Positions 32,318-43,571 of a stretch of DNA of 64,000 nt are shown piece after piece. The stretch is taken from positions 1-64,000 of the forward strand of contig MU008220.1 of the NCBI GenBank assembly GCA_010909165.1. The letters are read 5' to 3'. The notes below the pieces were generated by a model, which saw nothing but the letters and a program-made list of their open reading frames with translations, was not told the origin of the DNA and made no database searches. This DNA comes from Anthoceros angustus (Eukaryota; Streptophyta; Anthocerotopsida; Anthocerotales; Anthocerotaceae). The first letter of the stretch is position 1, and each line of letters starts with the position of its first letter. The position numbers and the translations under genes are program-made.

Positions 32318-33168
32318 GCTTTCTTAGGCTTTATTGTTTCTGCTAATGGCATTAGAACGGATCCTGATAAGGTGAGGGCCATTCAAGATTGGCAACCTCC
32401 TAGGAACATTCATGAGGTTCGCAGTTTTATGGGTTTGGATTCTATGTACAGGAGATTTGTACGTATGTTTGCTAAGATAGCAGCCCCCATAACTGACCTC
32501 TTAAAGATGACGCAAGCTTGGAAGTGGGATGCTAAATGTCATGCAGCATTTGAATACTTGAAGATGAAATTGAGTACTACTCCAGTATGAGAAATGTATG
32601 ATCCCAACAAGGATGTGGAAGTATACAGCAATGCTTCAGACGTGGCCATAGGTGGAGAGTTGATGCAAGACCATAAGCCGATAGCTTTTGAGTCAAGAAA
32701 ATTGCATCCTTATGAGTTGAAGTATCCCACCTATGAGAAGGAAATGGCTGTCGTCATTCATTGTCTGAAGGTATGGAGACATTAACTCTTGGGAAGATCT
32801 TTTGTGCTTTATATTGATAATATCAGCACAACATGCTTCTCTAATCAGTTGAAGTTGAATGCAAGACAAGCTAGATGGCAAGATTTCCTAGCTATGTATG
32901 ATGTGACTCTCAAGTATAAACCTGGAAAAGAAAATAAGATTTCAGATTCGCTGAGTCGCAAGAAGAGTTAGGAGGTAAAGGCAATGGCAAGGTTGGTTGA
33001 ACCTATGGACACACACAAACAGATCAAGGAAGCATATCTGCAGGATCCAGATGTTCAGGACTGGATTAATGGAATAGAGCAGAAAGGAAGCAAATTCAAG
33101 CCGAAAGATGGTTTGTTGATATACAAACAGAAAAGGATTGTGATTCCAATTTCTTCAGCGACTGATGC
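32318..33168 (+). mobile_element. Ty3/gypsy relic, left half: reverse transcriptase end and RNase H
   Basis: It starts within reverse transcriptase ([11 protein letters not shown], then [11 protein letters not shown] and [16 protein letters not shown]), goes through the RT/RNase H connection and RNase H (VYSNASDVAIGGEL, FESRKLHPYELKYPTYEKEM, YIDNISTTCF, WQDFLAMYDVTLKYKPG) and stops in the spacer before integrase. Stops at about 32588 and 32782 and a TAG at about 32969 break the frame. In VYSNASDVAIGG the family usually has Asp where Asn stands, so the RNase H active site is also altered. The element resumes at 36437. Confidence 0.85.
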
Positions 33169-33676
33169 CCTTCTCCCATGGCCCAAGGACAAAAAAACAT
33201 TTAGGGTTCCTTGGCCTTCGGCGTTGAAAACGGCGAGTCCGAGATTGTTTCCCTGCTCCCATGGCTCAAGGACAAAAAAACATTCAATAAAGTATAAATA
33301 CAAGCAAATGGAATTCAAATGGCAGGAAAGTGGTGGAGGTAGAGATGGTACCGGGCGAACTCACCCGCCCACCACGCCCCCGCCAAAACCCAAAAACTCA
33401 AACAAATGCTGAAGGGGTCTACTCAGTTGATGTCAATACCACGTTGCTAGAGAGAACAGGCCAACTTACAATTGCGGGTAACAGCGAGTGCACTTGGCAG
33501 CACAAAAGGCAGGACGAGGGATTGAAGCCTCATCAGCCCTCTTTTGGAGACTTCGGGATTTAGGGTAAGGATGCAAGTTTTATAGCAGATGCGCGTTGTG
33601 AGCCATTTCAAGCTTCAAGTATGGGCATGCCGTTCTTTCCATTGCTCTTGTTAATCACAACCAACCATGGGTCCAG

Positions 33677-34485
33677 ATGGGGCATGAGGCATGGTATGCG
33701 GACAAGGTTTCCGATGAGGATGCCATGGACGAGGAGCGTTCGTGTTTCGAGGGGAAAGACGTTGAGTCAGATTCAGACATCGACGAAGAAGGGCGCCGCA
33801 AAGTGAGGCAGTCAAGCCAGACCTATGCCCTGGGGCGTTATGGACAATGTCTGACTTCACGCATAGATGGGTTTGGCGCGTCGGAATCACAAGCAACACA
33901 ACTGGTTTCGGAGAAAGCGACAATACTGGTTACCCTCGCCGGAAACCACGATGCCTTGGTGGATCATGATGGGGAGCTGGACTACCGAACTTTGAGAACG
34001 AAGCACATGGCACAGAATGCCATGTACCAGACAGTCTGAAAAAACCAATTGTGTGGGCGAATTTCGTGCGCCATGTGAAGACTGCGAAAAACGAGAACCC
34101 TGCTGTTGAAGAAGCATCTGCAGCGCCTGCCCATTCTAATAGGTTGAATGCTGAATTTCCGGACCGCCATGACATTAGAGACTGTGTTGCCACGGATGCA
34201 GGTGGCTTCATTGGGGGTGCAGAGTTTCAGCATCTTCCTCATGACCAAGATGTGGAGGAAGATGCGGACACCCTTCCACCTAAATGCCGCAATGTGGAGG
34301 AAAATGTGGACACCCTTCCAGCTGAATGTCGTGATGTGGAGGACGATGCAGACACCATTCCACCTGAATGCCGCGATGTGGAGGTGAAGGGCAAGAGAGG
34401 CCCAAAGCGGAAGAGGGTTCACGATATCTGTCACGAAATGCTTCCCTCACATCTGCTCCCCTTTGGTAAGCACGCTAGTTTGTAG
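33677..34485 (+). CDS. Acidic reading frames with a 14-residue repeat, transposon-borne
   Basis: Two neighbouring frames (33677-34039 and 34051-34485, different phase) encode acidic, charged sequence. The second contains about three copies of a unit like DVEEDADTLPPKCRN (34243-34385) and ends in a basic KGKRGPKRKR patch that could be a nuclear localisation signal. No domain is recognised. They probably belong to the CACTA-like insertion; a frameshift or a short intron may separate them. Confidence 0.3.
34243..34387 (+). repeat. 42-45-bp coding minisatellite, about 3 units
   Basis: Units start GATGTGGAGGA or AATGTGGAGGA and pass through GACACC, TTCCA and GAATG(C/T)CG. Differences are single substitutions that keep the reading frame. 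Confidence 0.7.
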
Positions 34486-34551
34486 TTCCTGTTATGGTTT
34501 TATTGTAAGAGCGGAATGGTGGCCGTGTGTGTCATCCCCGTTTCAGGCCTT

Positions 34552-34573
34552 GCTGTTTCAGGCCTGAAACAGC
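34552..34573. repeat. 22-bp perfect palindrome
   Basis: The sequence is its own reverse complement around the central AGGCCT. A partial upstream copy of the arm (GTTTCAGGCC) lies at 34540-34549. It lies in the CACTA-like insertion between two reading-frame regions. It could form a cruciform or be a dimer binding site; function is unknown. Confidence 0.8.
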
Positions 34574-35794
34574 CATGATAACAGCCACGTTCACAGCCAT
34601 CAAGCCTGTTAACGTTGTCATTTGTGCTAGGCCTATTTGAAGACTGAATTAGGCCTAATTAAACTTTAACTTTGCTGGTGTCATAATACTAATCTTGCTG
34701 CAACTCCTTGTGTTTTTCAGGGTTTATATACCAAGAGAGTCCCTCATTCATACCGATGAAGGACAGAGTCCATTTTGCGGTCCGGTACATATGCAATCCA
34801 CTCATATATCCCTTTTGGAAACAGACAGACGCCACCCAGCTTCATGTTGCGACATGTATCAGGCAAACTATGACTGGGCCATGGGAGTTTTAGCCTATTG
34901 TCTTGCAGTTTTTTAGCACTAATTTGAAGTATTGGAGGAACAATGTTAGAAAGGAGGCCCGTTATTTTTTGCAGGGGAAAAAGTCTAGCCCCGATATGTC
35001 CCGAAAGGTGTGAAGCAAGAGTATTGGGATGTATTTTTGAAGGAGGAGTAAGACAAGATAAGCGGAGTTGTGGCCCCTAGTCAGCAAAAACTGGCTGCCA
35101 TGAGCAGGATGAAGGAGGTAGGAAGCAATACATATTCTTGCTTTGGGTATGGTGGTCAAAAGGGGTTTCTAGAGAGGTTTAGAGCAAAGTACACTAGGGA
35201 ACCAAGCCTGGATGAGATGAAGGCTGTAGGAAGCAATCATGGGTCTTGGCTTTCGAAGCTGAGAGTGTTTTGGAGGAGTCCACGGACAGCAGTTGGGTCC
35301 ATGAGTTGGTGCAAATGGGGAGAAGGAGAAGGCTATTGTGGTGTGGGACATGTTGAAGGAGGCAGGATATCTAACTGATGAATGCGGCGGGAAGATCATG
35401 GAAGCCATCATGAAGCTAAATGTTGCTGATGATGGGTGGATGGTGAGGGATTATCTTCCCCGCAAATTGGCAAAGGATGCTGAAGCTGCTGAGGATGCAT
35501 AAGCCTGCTTCAGGTGAGAGTCTTGGTTCTTGTTACGAGACAACCTCTACTTGTCTATGCTTGTTCTGAATTTGCTAATGGCCTCCTTTTTTTGCAGTTG
35601 GATTATTCTTGGGGCTATGCCTTAGAGATGCGCAACTGGTGGAGATGACAGGAAGTGCACCTTGTGGAATGTAGGGATGAGCTAAAGACTAGAATGTAGA
35701 ATGGTGGCATGATCTGGTCTGGATAGTAGATTCAAGCCATTTTATATGAACATACTCCCAAACACCCTAAACCCTAAGCTAGTTTTACTACAGA

Positions 35795-36062
35795 TATTTT
35801 ACTATTGCCCTTTTTCCAGTTTAAAGCGCCTGGAAACCCTTGTAGTATTTACTATAAGGGTTTTCCCGCAGAGCTTTTACTACAGGTATTTTACTACAGG
35901 TATTTTACTATAGGTATTTTACGATAAGTATTTTACTACAGGTATTTTATTATAGGTATTTTACTATAGGTATTTTACTACAGGTATTTTATTACAGGCA
36001 TTTTACTATAGGTATTTTACTACAGGTATTTTATTACATGCATTTTACTACATGCGTTTTAA
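35795..36062 (+). repeat. 14-bp tandem array (TTTTACTACAGGTA type)
   Basis: At least ten units of about 14 bp with TACTACAGG/TACTATAGG/TATTACAGG variants, next to the CACTACTAGG terminus at 36436. Repeats of 10-20 bp close to the end are typical of CACTA subterminal regions where the transposase binds. Confidence 0.8.
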
Positions 36063-36436
36063 AAGAGACCACAGTTAACAAACCATAGGTTTATTAATAC
36101 CAGTTAATAAATCACCGGTTAATTAACACTAGTTAACAAACCTTAGTTTATTAACCGGTGATTTAGGGTTTACACGTTTTTACATCTATAGTAAAAAATT
36201 ATGGTTAATTTATGTAGTAAAGTAAACTATAGGTCCGTACTAACCTTATATATAAATAGAATACTCTGTATACATACCATATTAAACTATAGTATATAAC
36301 CCAGTATACGATATGAGGACATTACCACGGAAATCAATGCTTTGTGTTTACTACAGGTGTTTAACTACTGTAGTAGTAACCCTATAGTAAAGTCCGTTAT
36401 AAAGTCCGTGTTAAAGGGCACGGTTTCCTAGTAGTG

Positions 36437-37376
36437 TATGTATACAAGTACCATAGCTTGCCCATGCAAATTGTGAGTGACAAGGATCCAAGGTTCATAA
36501 GAGAATTTTGGCAGCATTTAATGAAAAGCTTGAATGTGGAATTATGTATGACCACAACTTACCATCCAGATACTGATGGCTCAACTGAGCGAGTCAACCA
36601 AATCCAAGAAGAATACTTAAGACATTATGTGCAGATTGATCAGAGGGATTGGGCTGATCATTTACACGATGCATAATTTTGTTATAACAACACTGCACAC
36701 AGCTAGCTCTCTAGGATGTAGTTCTTTTGAGATGGGAGGAAATTCAGCACTGGACGTGGTATCCATGCTAAATGCTGAAGTTTTCGACACTACCACTAGA
36801 GATCCACGCCACTTCATTGAGCAGTTGACAGCTAGGCATGAGATTGCCTAAGGAATTTTAGCCGAGGCTCAAGCACGTCAGAAGAAATATGCTTATGGGC
36901 ACAGGAGAGAAATTGTCTTCAACATTGGGGATAAAGCATGGGTGAAATTGAAGCATTTCCCATTACCTCATGGATCAACTCTTAAGTTAAGGCCAAGATA
37001 TGGTGGTCCATTTGTAATCTTGAAGCGCATTGGAGAAGTGGCTTACAAGTTACAATTGCCTGGATCGATTTTTGCACACAATGTATTCCATGTATCACTA
37101 CTGAAACCATTTGTGCCAACTGAAACCATTTGTGCCAGGCAAAGAGAAAGAGGACATGGATAAGAAGAAGTACAGTATTCTCGTGCAGCATAATCAAGGA
37201 CTGCGGGAAATTGAGGAATTCCTTGCAAAGGGTAGCATGCCTACGAAACATGGAATCATACCACAATATATGATAAAGTTGCGTGGGATCTCCGATCCAG
37301 TTTGGGTAATGGTAGATGATATTCAAAAAGGATCCTGGACGATCACTCCATACGTTGGCTATCAATGAGGACAATG
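36437..37376 (+). mobile_element. Ty3/gypsy relic, right half: integrase
   Basis: Continues the element from 33168. Integrase core pieces are visible (QIVSDKDPRFIREFW, TTYHPDTDGSTERVNQ), then a stop at about 36673, further core (FCYNNTAHS after a frame change), another stop at about 36849, and the C-terminal region (LKLRPRYGGPFVILKR, GEVAYKLQLP, FHVSLLKPFVP). A 19-bp tandem duplication at about 37101-37138 shifts the frame. Beyond it a stretch ending WVMVDDIQKGSWTI resembles a degenerate chromodomain-type tail. It is not functional. Confidence 0.85.
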
Positions 37377-37389
37377 ACTCTTTTCCCAA

Positions 37390-38010
37390 TGGGGGAGAAA
37401 GTAAGAAGCTTTGCATCAGAGGCATGCAGCCCTGGGTCTAGTTTAATAAGTTGTAAGTAGTGGTAGTAAGGCTTAGCTTAGGGCTTAAGGAAGATAGTTG
37501 TTTTACGCACTTACTTTTGGAATGATGTAAGCCTCCCTATAAAAGGAAATGAGGCTAGCCCTAAAGAGGATCATCCTATGATCCTAGCATTTGGAGCCAC
37601 ACTTGTGAGGATAGGACTAGGGTGCCTACAGGCTTTGGGAGCCTAGAGTGTGAGCATGTCTAGGAGGATCCTAGCACTTAGGCCTACATTCTTGTGAGGA
37701 TAGGACTGAGGTGCCTACAGGCTCTGGGAGCCTAGAGTGTGAGTGTGCTAGAGGAGAGCTGTTGAGGAGGAGATCGAGGGGAGAGAGCTAAGATCCTGGC
37801 TTAGGCAAAGATGGGAAGCTCTCTTTGATCTCTCATGTATTCTTGTAGACTCTTGCTGGAATAAAGAGCAGGAGCAGACGTGCTGACTGCAAGACATCTC
37901 GTGGAAGGATAGTGGGCTACTTGGAGGCGTAGGGCTGGTGTCTGGTGATGTTATTGCCGCTAACTGCGTGACTGCCTCACCTTGTTGGAAAGGGGGTGTT
38001 ACTATAAGGG
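37390..38010 (+). mobile_element. Probable 3' LTR region of the gypsy element
   Basis: A purine tract (GGGGGAGAAAGTAAGAAG) at about 37391 follows the pol stop. The next 600 bp carry promoter- and terminator-like words in the expected order: TATAAAAGG at about 37539 and AATAAA at about 37860. Two copies of an about 105-bp block (CTAGCA/CTTGTGAGGATAGGACT/GTGCCTACAGGCT/GGGAGCCTAGAGTGTGAG) lie at about 37578-37745. No 5' LTR is in the window, so edges are approximate. Confidence 0.5.
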
Positions 38011-38106
38011 TACTTGATAAGTTTTTGTAGCTGGCTTAGTACCTCCTTAGTCTATTTCTCCACGTTTGTCTCCTCCTCATGCTCCCCAATTGTTTTCTCT
38101 TAAAAA

Positions 38107-38600
38107 TCAAACGGAAGCAGTTCTACAACTCCTTCCGCCCTTGATGCTTTCTTCCTCCTCCGAGGACGACAAAAATTCTAGCCGTTTGCAAGTCTGAGCT
38201 TGTTGCCGCCCTTCCTTCAATTTGCTTTTTCCTCCCTGGTCTATGCCTCTGTTATCCCAATTTTTCTCGGCTTGCTTGCTCTCCTTATCTAGTTGCACTT
38301 CCTCCTTTGTGTCTTTCTCAGTCTGCTTGACCTCTTGCTCTGGTCGCGCTTCCTCTTCCATGTCCCTCTCGGTTTGTTGATCTTCTTGGCCGGTCACAAT
38401 TCCTCCTCGGTGTTCAAGCCTGCCCCAACCTTTTCTTCCTCCTTGTCCGTGTGCAGTTTCACCGTATGCCCCAGACTGCCGCTTTTTGCATGCTCCAAGA
38501 GCTGTGAGCCTTTGCCTAGCTCACTAGTGGCAGCATGTGTCTTTGCTCCTTGGTCCGTACGCTTCCCTTGACTTACTAACTCCTGGTTGCTGCTCACCAC
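38107..38600 (-). CDS. Glu/Lys-rich reading frame, unknown
   Basis: The minus strand encodes a very charged, coiled-coil-prone sequence (units like EEVQLDKESKQAEKN, EEARPEQEVKQTEKD) in two frames that meet near 38395, so either one frameshift or an intron interrupts it. No domain is recognised. It lies between a gypsy LTR and gag-like repeats and may be a transposon fragment. Confidence 0.3.
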
Positions 38601-38838
38601 TTGCCCTCTTGGTTCTGGATCACTGTGAACTTTGCCCCATGCTCTATTGGGAAATGGAAGCCTATCATCTTACAGAAAGAAGAGCATAGGCGCAAGCACA
38701 AAGGATATGCTTATGAATATGAAAGCCACGGCTCCATACTTGGCTGTCCATGTAGACGAGGTGGAAAATGATTTAACTCAAGAAAAAGATTCTTGATAAT
38801 GGTTACGTCAGTCCATCGATGAAGGTCGGTGGCCTGAC

Positions 38839-39051
38839 ATGACCCCCCAACACCGGGCTATAGTAGAAGGCCCTCCCTTGAAAACTGAGGAGTATCGTGG
38901 ACTCAAGGCATATGACTACCACTATCGTACAGAGGCTGCAAACAAGCATAGAAAAGTCACGCAAGGTACTGGTGTTAGGGGGTTTGGATTGTCGGGGATA
39001 ATAAGTAGGCATGGCCATTTTATGGTCACATCCAATAAATCATCAGCATGA
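38839..39051 (+). other. 70-codon frame with faint similarity to KDZ-type transposases
   Basis: The open frame contains EAANKHRKVTQGTGVRGFGL and then SGIISRHGHFM. KDZ transposases have a comparable TGVxGxxCxRHG stretch, here lacking its Cys. Flanking sequence in other frames shows no further motif. The similarity is weak. Confidence 0.2.
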
Positions 39052-39069
39052 AATGTGGGGATGTGGAAC

Positions 39070-40080
39070 GCCGAATTTTGGGTCCACGGTTAGAAGAGAG
39101 GCGGATGCCTCCTAGTTTTGTTCATATTAGTTAGGTTTCTTTTTTCTTTTTTTCTCTTTTTCTCATCAACATCAGAAGACAAGAAGGAGTTGCGAGTGGA
39201 GAAGCAAGTGACAGATTCGCAACTCCTAATCGGACGGGACAATGGAGGAAAAGGACCCAAAACGGGTCCAACGGTTAGAAAGGACGGAGGTCCGGACGGG
39301 AAATTTGGACAGGAGGGTTGGAAGAACTTACGCGCGAGAGGTAGGTTCGCGGAAGGCCGAACCTGCAGAAGGAGGGTTGGTGCCAGGCCCAGTGGCGGCG
39401 CAGTCACTTCCCGCCTGGGTCAACATGCAGCAGAGTAAGGCTCTTACTCCAGCTGGAAGACGCGAGAGGTAGGTTCGAAGGCCGAACTGCAGAAGGGAGG
39501 TTGGTGCTGGCCTAGTGGCGGCGGCCAGTCACTTCCGTCAGTCGATTCATGCAGTGAGTAAGGCTCTTACTCCGAAGGCGAGGGTCTTCGCGAGTTGCAG
39601 TCAGGCGCGCAATCTCCAGACAGGCGCGCGAGGTTGGAGGTGGTGAGCGAGCGGACGGTCAGGCTCGCGAGGAGAAGGAGAGGCACAACAACACCAAGGA
39701 GGGGGTGCATGCATGCATATAGCGAGAAAAAGACCTTGGCGCCGGAGGAGGAAATCAGCGCCTCGGCCTTCTGAGGTTCGAAAGACGAATCAAGGCGGTT
39801 AGGGGCTGCGACGTGGCGGCGGACTGACCCTTGTGCATGTCTGCTAATTTTTCTTCCTTGGACTTTGGCAATTGGCGAACATCGGAAAATTTCTTCCTGG
39901 GCCTTCGGTGGTTGAGGAATTCCTAACGTTTGTTGAAGGAGGAAAGGCCCTTGGCCTTCTGGAAATTTTGTCCTGTGGATGGAATTTTCGTCCTTGGCCT
40001 TCTGGGTGTGGAAAATTCCTTCTCACCCTATATATGTGAGTGGCCGGGGAGTGATTAGCTCATTTCAATTGGTCGAGGAC
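39070..40080 (+). mobile_element. Start of the gag-like repeat patchwork; promoter-like end
   Basis: From about 39310 a block is present twice (ACGCGAGAGGTAGGTTCG, GGCCGAAC, GCAGAAGG...GTTGGTGC at 39330 and 39460). At 39870-40015 there are tandem units of about 30 bp built on CCTTGGCCTTCTGG...GGAATTTTCGT. These lead into CCCTATATATGTGAGTGGCC at 40021, which looks like a TATA promoter, and a TTAGCTCATTTCAATTGGTC leader. The same promoter block recurs at 41360-41422. I read it as the LTR or promoter end of a non-autonomous element. Confidence 0.45.
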
Positions 40081-42980
40081 CGGAGGACTGAGGATGAGGC
40101 AGGCTTGGAGGATGCACTCAAGAAATACTTAGAAGAATTTTAAGGAGAAGTCGACCGCATAGGAAGGATTTTTGAGAAGATCGACCGGTAGTGGTTGAAG
40201 ATGAAGACGCAAGCCCCGGAGGAGTGCGCAAGGCGCCCAGCAAGAAGGAGGAGCGAACTCACAAGAAGGAGAAGAAGAAAGAGAAAGCGGAGGAGAAGCC
40301 CGAGAAGGATCGGAGAAGGAGGGGCCGGATTTTTGTAGCAGCAAGTCTCCTCCAGAGACTTATGGGATTTTCGATAAGGACAAAACGCAAAGTGGGTTTA
40401 CGATAGGCATTGGGCCTATTCTAATGTGGAATTGGTTGAGTCTTGCTATGCAGGAACCGACGGAGGAGAAACAGAGACTGAGGAGAGGAACGCGTGACAG
40501 ATCCAAGGGATGGACTGCCCAAAGACATTCGTAAGGTATATGGGAGGCCGAAACCGAGAGTGATGGTGTGGCTCCGAGAGGAATGAAGATGGAAAAGAGA
40601 GGGTGGTCGACCTTCCCGAGGAAGCTCTCAAAGATGCTCATCGGAGGGATAGACGCCAAGACGCGAATGGCTGGAGGATGATAAGATTGCCGACCTCAAG
40701 TGGAAGCTTTTACAAGGATAGTTTTCTGTCACAACCACCTACTTCAAGAAGGCATTCTTTCATTTCATGTGGAAGTCAAGCAAGGAGCTCACCGACTGGG
40801 GACAACCATGTCAAGGGCCTATGAGCATCACCGAGACAAGTCCGAGGCCAAACATTGTGGACAATGAGGGGCGAGGCATAGCCATTTGAGTACTTACCTT
40901 GTGCAGATGGGGGCACATGGGTTATCGACTAAGAAGAGCCGGAGGAGTCTTACCACTGCTTGAAGTGGTCCTCCGAGGGATGACAGGGTCCCTCCCAAGA
41001 AGGTGAAGAAGGCAGAGGAGGAACCCAAGGTGGAGCAAGGAGTGCTTCACCTCGTGGTGATCTTGGATGATGAGACCACCCCTGCCCCGACGCCAAGGAA
41101 GGAGAAGTGCCTGCCCTGTGGGGAGACAAGGCACAAGAGGAAGAGGTGGCCACCATGTGTGCTGTGAGGCAACCCCATGGAGTGGTGGTGGAACTAACCC
41201 ACCCCTGTGAGATGACCGAGTCACAGGAGTTCCACCCAACATCGACAGAGTGGAGAGACCGCCACCAAGAGAAAGGCCCTTGGCCTTCGGGTAGGGGAAA
41301 TTTTTGTCCTTGGCCTTCGGATAGTGGAATTTTCGTCCTTGGCCTTCGGGGTGTGGAAAATTCCTTCTCACCCTATATATGTGAGTGGCCGGGGAGTGAT
41401 TAGCTCATTTCAATTGGTCAAGAGGACTGGAGGACGGAGCGACGGAGGCAGTCTGTCGGAGGACAGACCTGAAGAAATACTTAGAAGAATTTTAAGGAGA
41501 AGTCGACCGTATACAGGAAGGATTTTTGAGAAGATCACCGTCCAGATGGTTGAAGATGAAGACGCAAGCCCCGGAGGAGTGCGCAAGGCGCCCAGCAAGA
41601 AGGAGGAGCGTCACAAGAAGAGAAGAAGGAGAAAGCGGAAGGAGAAGCCCGAGAAGGAGAAGCCCGAGAAGGAGGGGCCAGATTTTTATAGCCAGTTGCA
41701 AGCCTCTGTGAGACTTATGGGATTTTCGACAAGGCTCAAAAAACGGGTTTTTATAGGCATTGGGCCTATTCTAATGTGGAATTGGTTGAGTCTTGCTACA
41801 GCAGCCGAATCGACGGAGGAGAAACAGAGACTGGAGGAGAGGAACGCGGATGATCCAAGGGATGGATTCCAAAGACATTCGTAAGGTGTATATGGGAGGC
41901 CGAAGAGAGTGATGGTGTGGCTCCCACCGAGAGGAATGAGGATGGAAAAGAGCAGGGTGGTCGACCTTCCCGAGGAAGCTCTCAAAGATGCTCATCGGAG
42001 GGATAGACGCCAAGACGCGAATGGCCGGAGGATGATAAGATTGCCGACCTCAAGTGGAAGCTTTTACAAGGATAGTTTTGGTTTGACTCACGCCGAACCA
42101 CCTACTTCAGCATTCTTTCATGTGGAAGTCAAGCAAGGAGCTCACCGACCGGGGACAACCATGTCGCGGCCTATGAGCATCACCGAGACAAGTCGAGGCC
42201 AAACATTGTGGACAATGAGGGGCGAGGCATAGCCATTTGAGTACTTACCTTGTGCAATGGGGGCATCGACTAAGAAGAGCCGGAGGAGTCTTACCAGCGC
42301 TTGAAGTGGTCCCTCCGAGGGACTAAGACAGGGTCCCTCTCCTAAGAAGGTGAAGAAGGCAGAGGAGGAACCCAAGGTGGAGCAAGGAGTGCTTCACCTC
42401 GTGTGGTGATCTTGGATGATGAGACCACCCCTGCCCCGACGCCAAGGAAGGAGAAGTATCACGTCCGTGGGGAGACAAGGGCACAAGAGGAAGAGGTGGC
42501 GCCACCATGTGTGAGGCAACCCCATGGAGGTGGTGGAACTAACCCACCCCAGGAGATGACCGAGTCACAGGAGTTCCACCCAACATCGACAGTCAGGAGT
42601 GGAGAGACTGCTCACCAAGAGAAAGGCAGTCGGAGTCAACCCCAGGAGGGGAATGAGAAGACAAAGGCTTTGAAGGATCTGCTGACCATCTGTCAGCTAA
42701 TTGACACTCCATTAGTGAAGCAGGCCTTACAGGAAGTAGAGGAGTTGGAGGTGAGAGCCGTGATACCAAGCGATTGCCCCACCGTGGGGAGAAGGATAGC
42801 AAGGCTATCAAGGAGATGGCGCAAGGCGCCTAGTTGACCCGGGAGAGAAGGTTGGGGCTCAAGATTGAAGAACAAAGGTGAGACAAGAAAGTAGGGAGCA
42901 AATGAAGGAAGTGGCTACCTCAACCGTAAAATTGAGGAGACTGTCCGATGTGGGAAGGAGTGGCAAGAAGAACTCTCACT
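40080..42980 (+). repeat. Two tandem copies (about 1.35 kb) of a gag-like element
   Basis: Blocks 40080-41420 and 41420-42600 repeat the same order: AGAAATACTTAGAAGAATTT, a Lys/Glu-rich coding stretch (PEEC, APSKKEER, EKPEKE), TTGGGCCTATTCTAATGTGG, a RDRRQDANG...MIRLPTSSGSF stretch, ITETS, and a zinc-knuckle-like CLPCGETRHKRKRWPPC (copy 1 only) near 41107. Translation crosses frames repeatedly because the copies differ by many 1-15-bp indels. After the second copy a frame with LTICQLIDTPLVKQALQEVEEL continues to 42837. The zinc knuckle and basic stretches suggest a retroelement Gag. No protease or polymerase is visible, fitting a gag-only or defective element. Confidence 0.5.
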
Positions 42981-43571
42981 CTTCAGCCGAGAAGGAGAAT
43001 GGGGACGTGAAGACTGCCCAGTGAGGCCGAGGCCGCCAAGCCAAGAATGAAGGACTAGAGGCCAAGCTCAAGGAGCTGGAGGAAGGACAGGCCACATGGA
43101 GCAAGGAGCGTGAGGAGCTCCTGAAGCAAGCAACGGAGGCCGACCAACGGTGGAAGGAAGAGGTAGCCCACCGAGGAAAATGATGCATCGCATGTTGGTC
43201 GTCAGAAGCAACGCCCAGCCGATTATGCATGGCAAGAAGAATTTCTCTTCAGCCGAGAAGGAGAATGGGGACGTTGAAGACCGCCCGTGGAGGCCGAGGC
43301 CGCCAAGCCAAGAATGAAGGACTGGAGGCCAAGCTCAAGGAGCTGGAGGAAGGACAGGCCACATGGAGCAAGGAGCGTGAGGAGCTGACAAAGCAAGCAA
43401 CGGAGGCTGACCAACGGTGGAAGGAAGAGGTAGCCCACCGGAGGAAAATGATGCATCGCATGTTGGTCGTCAGGAAGCAACGCTTCCAGGCTGATTATGC
43501 ATGGCAGCAAGGGATACTGGAGGCATGGAAGAGAGATGCCGAGAATGTCACTTACAGCCTGCTTGAGTGAG
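42980..43571 (+). CDS. Coiled-coil gag-like fragment, duplicated
   Basis: The best frame, 43229-43570, encodes a heptad-rich helix (KNEGLEAKLKELEEGQATW, KEREELTKQATEADQRW) ending in MLVVRKQRFQADYAWQQGIL. The preceding 42980-43245 is a damaged copy of the same sequence about 268 bp upstream. The MLVVRK(Q/R)RF(Q/W)ADYA stretch recurs in the minus-strand coiled-coil frame at 50108-50917, so the two belong to related elements in opposite orientation. No start is evident. Confidence 0.4.

Larger units (their letters stand above)
33169..36436 (+). mobile_element. About 3.3-kb CACTA-like DNA inserted in the gypsy element
   Basis: The right edge is CCTAGTAGTG at 36427-36436, whose reverse complement CACTACTAGG is a CACTA transposon terminus. 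The gypsy integrase frame restarts right after it. Inside are 14-bp tandem repeats next to that end, like CACTA subterminal arrays, and several acidic or basic frames (33677-34039, 34051-34485, and a region to about 35500 containing YWDVFLKEE, GFLERFRAKYTREPS and the like) that loosely recall plant CACTA-associated proteins but show no decisive motif. I do not see a matching CACTA terminus on the left, where CATGGCYCAAGGACAAAAAA occurs twice near 33178-33280, so the element may be truncated or composite. Confidence 0.45.

Noticed and set aside
34552-34573. Palindrome as a transcription terminator
   Set aside because: It has no loop and no adjacent T-run, and intrinsic terminators do not apply to plant nuclear genes.
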